NCBI GenBank assembly: GCA_947460445.1
Contig: CANHHS010000083.1
Coordinates: 1 to 6,714, forward strand
Reading direction: 5' to 3'
Source: Opitutia bacterium
GTDB lineage: Bacteria > Verrucomicrobiota > Verrucomicrobiia > Opitutales > UBA953
Length of the DNA stretch: 6,714 nucleotides
Positions 4,426-6,714 of this stretch are shown here, one piece after another. The position numbers were made by a program, and so were the translations under genes. Positions within the stretch are counted from its first letter, which is position 1; each line of letters starts with the position of its first letter. The notes beneath the pieces are model-generated. The model was not told the DNA's origin. It was given only the letters and a program-made list of their open reading frames with translations, and searched no databases.

Positions 4426-6714
4426 ACTTTCGAGGGATAGCATCAAAAACCAGCACCTCAAAGGGCTGTAATGTTACCTTAACCGCCTCGCCACGACTTA
4501 AGGTGAGGGTTTTAAGCCGTTGATCGGCATAAGGGCTTCGGAGGTCAAAGACCCCCGGAACCCCCGCTGGTAAGTCAAAGACCTCGCCGGCCTCTAAGGA
4601 TATCTCTTTAGGGCTCTCACTGGGATTGCGCACCATCAGCGTGCCCTGACGTGGCGCCCAGGCAGCATAACCATAGGGCTCAAGTTTAAGCGGGTCTCCG
4701 CCGACCCAGTGAGCATCGCGCAAGACGTCAGCTCGAGCATGTGCCCATTTAGCTGCCTCGGCCACCGCGTCCCACGAAGCGGCTGTCATCATCGATGGGG
4801 TTAGGTACAATTCCTGAAGCATGGCGCCGTTCGCAAAATAGGACCTCGCCTCATTTTTTAAATCAGGACCAGCTTTACCGACTTTTTCTCCCTGAAAAGC
4901 GCGCCCGTGAACAATGCCATGGTGCATCACGGAGTTCAGTGGGTATAGCGGCGACTTTTCGACAAAGAGTTTCCGGCAATAACCATCGCGGAAGGTTAAC
5001 CATTTTTCGCGATCATCTCCCTGCCCTGTCCAGCCGACATCTGAGCTGCCGTTACGCCAAGTGGTATCAATGTGATTAAGCCAAAACGGTGAAGGCCACG
5101 TGCCGACTGTCACGTTGATAAATACCGATGGATTTTCGACGCGTAATCGACGGGCAACTTCAAGTAGCGCCATAAAGTGAGGACTCACGCCTTCACCTGC
5201 CCTGTCCCACTTAAATGCATTAACCCCAGCCTGGCGCATCAATTGCAAGCAGCGCTCTTCAAACCATTTGCGGTAACCTGGATAAGCTAAGTCGAGCTTA
5301 GCCTGAGGCGGAATTAATCCCATGCGCTGCGCATGTGCTGTGCGTTCTTTATCCCCACCATAGCCACCCAGCGGGGAAATCCAGATACCAAGGTGCGCGT
5401 CGACCTTGCCCATCTCGGAGCTCAAACCGGCAAGACCCTTCGGGAATCGTTTTAGGTTATCCGCCCAAAGCCCCAGCGAAACATCATCCCAACCATCATC
5501 GACGAGATAGGATTTCACTGGTACGCCACGCTTCCGCACAAGTTCTGTATCAAATGCCTTCACAACATCTAACATACCCTGACGGTCCACGCTGAATCCA
5601 AGGTCATACCAGCAATTGTAGTGCAAGAAAGGCTGTGAAGCACGAGCCCGCTCGCGTTCGATATAACGCAAGAATCCACGCCGTAACTGACCCTCAACCG
5701 CAACCCCTACCACAGACCCAAAGGCATAAGTCTGGTCTTTTTCAATTTTCAACTCGCAGGCGAAACCTTGGCGAACCCCTTCTGGATCAACGCGCTGAGT
5801 TGCACCGGGCATTTCAACACCTGCAAAAAAACCGCCACCTGCGATTGGAGAACCTGGCACGGTTCCGATGACCGAAGCACTCGGCAACCTTAACTCATTC
5901 ATCTCAACACCATGCAGAACGACGAGGCGCTGAGGGGATACCAGGCGCAAGGTTTGTCGAAAGTAATTTGACCCATCGCGCAACTCTGCACGCCAAAGTA
6001 CATGCAACCCTGAAGTCGAAATGAGTTCAGCCTCTAGAGCCGCTCCCGAAAGTGTCTCTGCCATACGACTGCTCTTCGGCATCGGTGCCAAACGGGTGAT
6101 GCGCGGGGCGCCTGTCAGACGGAAATCGGATGCCAATTGGTCGCCTGCAGGGTATAGCGAAAGTTGCGGAGTCACCTCGCGTTCACCGGAAGCCGTTGTG
6201 ACATTAAGAGTGCCCTTACCGTCGCGCACTCCGACCAGGATAAATTTAGCTCCTTCTTCCCAGACAAGCGCCAAGCCAGGCCCCCACGACATGCCTTGAT
6301 CGGTGTCTTTATCGATACGAGCCGTTACCACTTGCGTACCCTTCGGAAAAGCAAACTCGCGTACGGCTGCATGGTGAGCTGGACCGTCCAACGAAATAAC
6401 ACCGGCGACAGCACTGTTCGTCGGACGGAGCAGTTCGATGGTGCAATGGCCGACGGGGCCTCCATCTGGATTGTTCTTAGCCTGCGCTTTTAAATTCATC
6501 TTCCCACAACGCACGAGCTTCGGCTCACCAACAAAATCTTTGCGCGGAAAACTCGCGATTTCGACGGCCGATGACCCTGGCTTACTAATAACGACCACCA
6601 CGCGGGTTTCCTCGAGAACAATACTGGCTTCAATTTGCGGTGGCAGCGGCGTCGGCGCTTGTGTGGTTAAACGGAAAAGCTCTGCAGTTGATTGATCGAT
6701 TTTTAGCCCAGTCA
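4424..6714 (-). CDS. Clan GH-D (GH36-like) glycoside hydrolase, N-terminus outside window
   Basis: The minus-strand frame stays open to the right edge, so the gene is 5' truncated; about 762 codons are visible. The GTG at 6601 is not a credible start. Homologous proteins, often mislabelled 'enterotoxin', look like alpha-galactosidase-type retaining glycosidases. Layout: beta-sandwich-rich N-terminal part (about 6714-5640), a TIM barrel (about 5625-4740), and a C-terminal beta domain (about 4710-4424) with AWAPRQGTLMVRNPSE and PFEVLVFD. Barrel landmarks: LHYNCWYDLGF at the first strand (about nt 5594-5626), YLVDDGWDD (5483-5509), LGIWISPLGGYGG, FKWDRAG (5195-5215), INVTVGTWPSPFWL, WRNGSSDVGW (5030-5059) and PLYPLNSVMHHGI. 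The Asp of KWD (nt 5204-5206) is the expected nucleophile by position; an Asp in the WRNGSSD or following GDD segment may be the acid/base. Substrate is not readable; an alpha-galactoside or alpha-N-acetylgalactosaminide is a guess. Export cannot be judged without the N-terminus. Confidence 0.82.
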   Translation of the reverse strand, partial: TGLKIDQSTAELFRLTTQAPTPLPPQIEASIVLEETRVVVVISKPGSSAVEIASFPRKDFVGEPKLVRCGKMNLKAQAKNNPDGGPVGHCTIELLRPTNSAVAGVISLDGPAHHAAVREFAFPKGTQVVTARIDKDTDQGMSWGPGLALVWEEGAKFILVGVRDGKGTLNVTTASGEREVTPQLSLYPAGDQLASDFRLTGAPRITRLAPMPKSSRMAETLSGAALEAELISTSGLHVLWRAELRDGSNYFRQTLRLVSPQRLVVLHGVEMNELRLPSASVIGTVPGSPIAGGGFFAGVEMPGATQRVDPEGVRQGFACELKIEKDQTYAFGSVVGVAVEGQLRRGFLRYIERERARASQPFLHYNCWYDLGFSVDRQGMLDVVKAFDTELVRKRGVPVKSYLVDDGWDDVSLGLWADNLKRFPKGLAGLSSEMGKVDAHLGIWISPLGGYGGDKERTAHAQRMGLIPPQAKLDLAYPGYRKWFEERCLQLMRQAGVNAFKWDRAGEGVSPHFMALLEVARRLRVENPSVFINVTVGTWPSPFWLNHIDTTWRNGSSDVGWTGQGDDREKWLTFRDGYCRKLFVEKSPLYPLNSVMHHGIVHGRAFQGEKVGKAGPDLKNEARSYFANGAMLQELYLTPSMMTAASWDAVAEAAKWAHARADVLRDAHWVGGDPLKLEPYGYAAWAPRQGTLMVRNPSESPKEISLEAGEVFDLPAGVPGVFDLRSPYADQRLKTLTLSRGEAVKVTLQPFEVLVFDAIPRK

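Noticed and set aside
5335..6299. Several plus-strand open frames (5335-5595, 5635-5871, 6021-6299)
   Set aside because: All lie opposite the glycoside hydrolase and give low-quality Arg/Ser/Pro-rich translations typical of shadow frames.
6599..6601. GTG as start codon of the glycoside hydrolase
   Set aside because: The frame continues without a stop for 37 more codons to the right edge, with a protein-like composition, and no ribosome binding site precedes the GTG. The gene is treated as truncated.
1..6714. A multi-gene novel system (defence island, secretion cluster, mobile element)
   Set aside because: The genes are housekeeping or carbohydrate-related in mixed orientation, with no nuclease, toxin, transposase, phage or repeat-array signals.

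Overview
The window is an ordinary-looking stretch of bacterial chromosome of roughly balanced base composition (slightly GC-rich by eye), densely coded on both strands. Nothing in it is mobile: I see no transposase, integrase, tRNA, rRNA or CRISPR repeat. The gene content (secreted TolB-type propeller, cysteine-poor bL33, a large clan GH-D type glycoside hydrolase, poor Shine-Dalgarno sites) fits a Gram-negative polysaccharide user. A member of Verrucomicrobiota (Opitutia-like) is my best guess; this rests on remembered sequence flavour and not on a search.

Layout. 1-462 (+) is the C-terminal end of an RbsA-type sugar ABC ATPase cut by the left edge. 470-1495 (+) is its RbsC-type permease, 7 bp downstream and surely in the same operon. 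1499-2707 (-) is a TolB-like exported beta-propeller protein, convergent with the permease and only 3 bp from it. 2708-2782 is a short divergent control region. 2783-3856 (+) is an Mrp/ApbC-family P-loop ATPase with an N-terminal MIP18/DUF59 domain, followed after 36 bp by a small conserved protein (3893-4120, +). 4130-4159 is a strong bidirectional terminator. 4180-4350 (-) is rpmG, the 56-residue ribosomal protein bL33, easy to miss because of its size. 4424 to the right edge (-) is a large glycoside hydrolase whose N-terminus lies outside the window.

Functional links are limited. The ATPase and permease make one sugar importer, whose binding protein must lie upstream or elsewhere. The hydrolase could release sugars of the kind such importers take up, but they are separated by four unrelated genes and nothing ties them together. 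The most useful second-look items are the Mrp protein without its CxxC cluster motif, an identical 8-base leader at identical spacing before tolB and rpmG where no Shine-Dalgarno is present, a perfect stem-loop at the convergent ABC/tolB junction, and the small protein after mrp. I did not find a convincing new multi-gene system.
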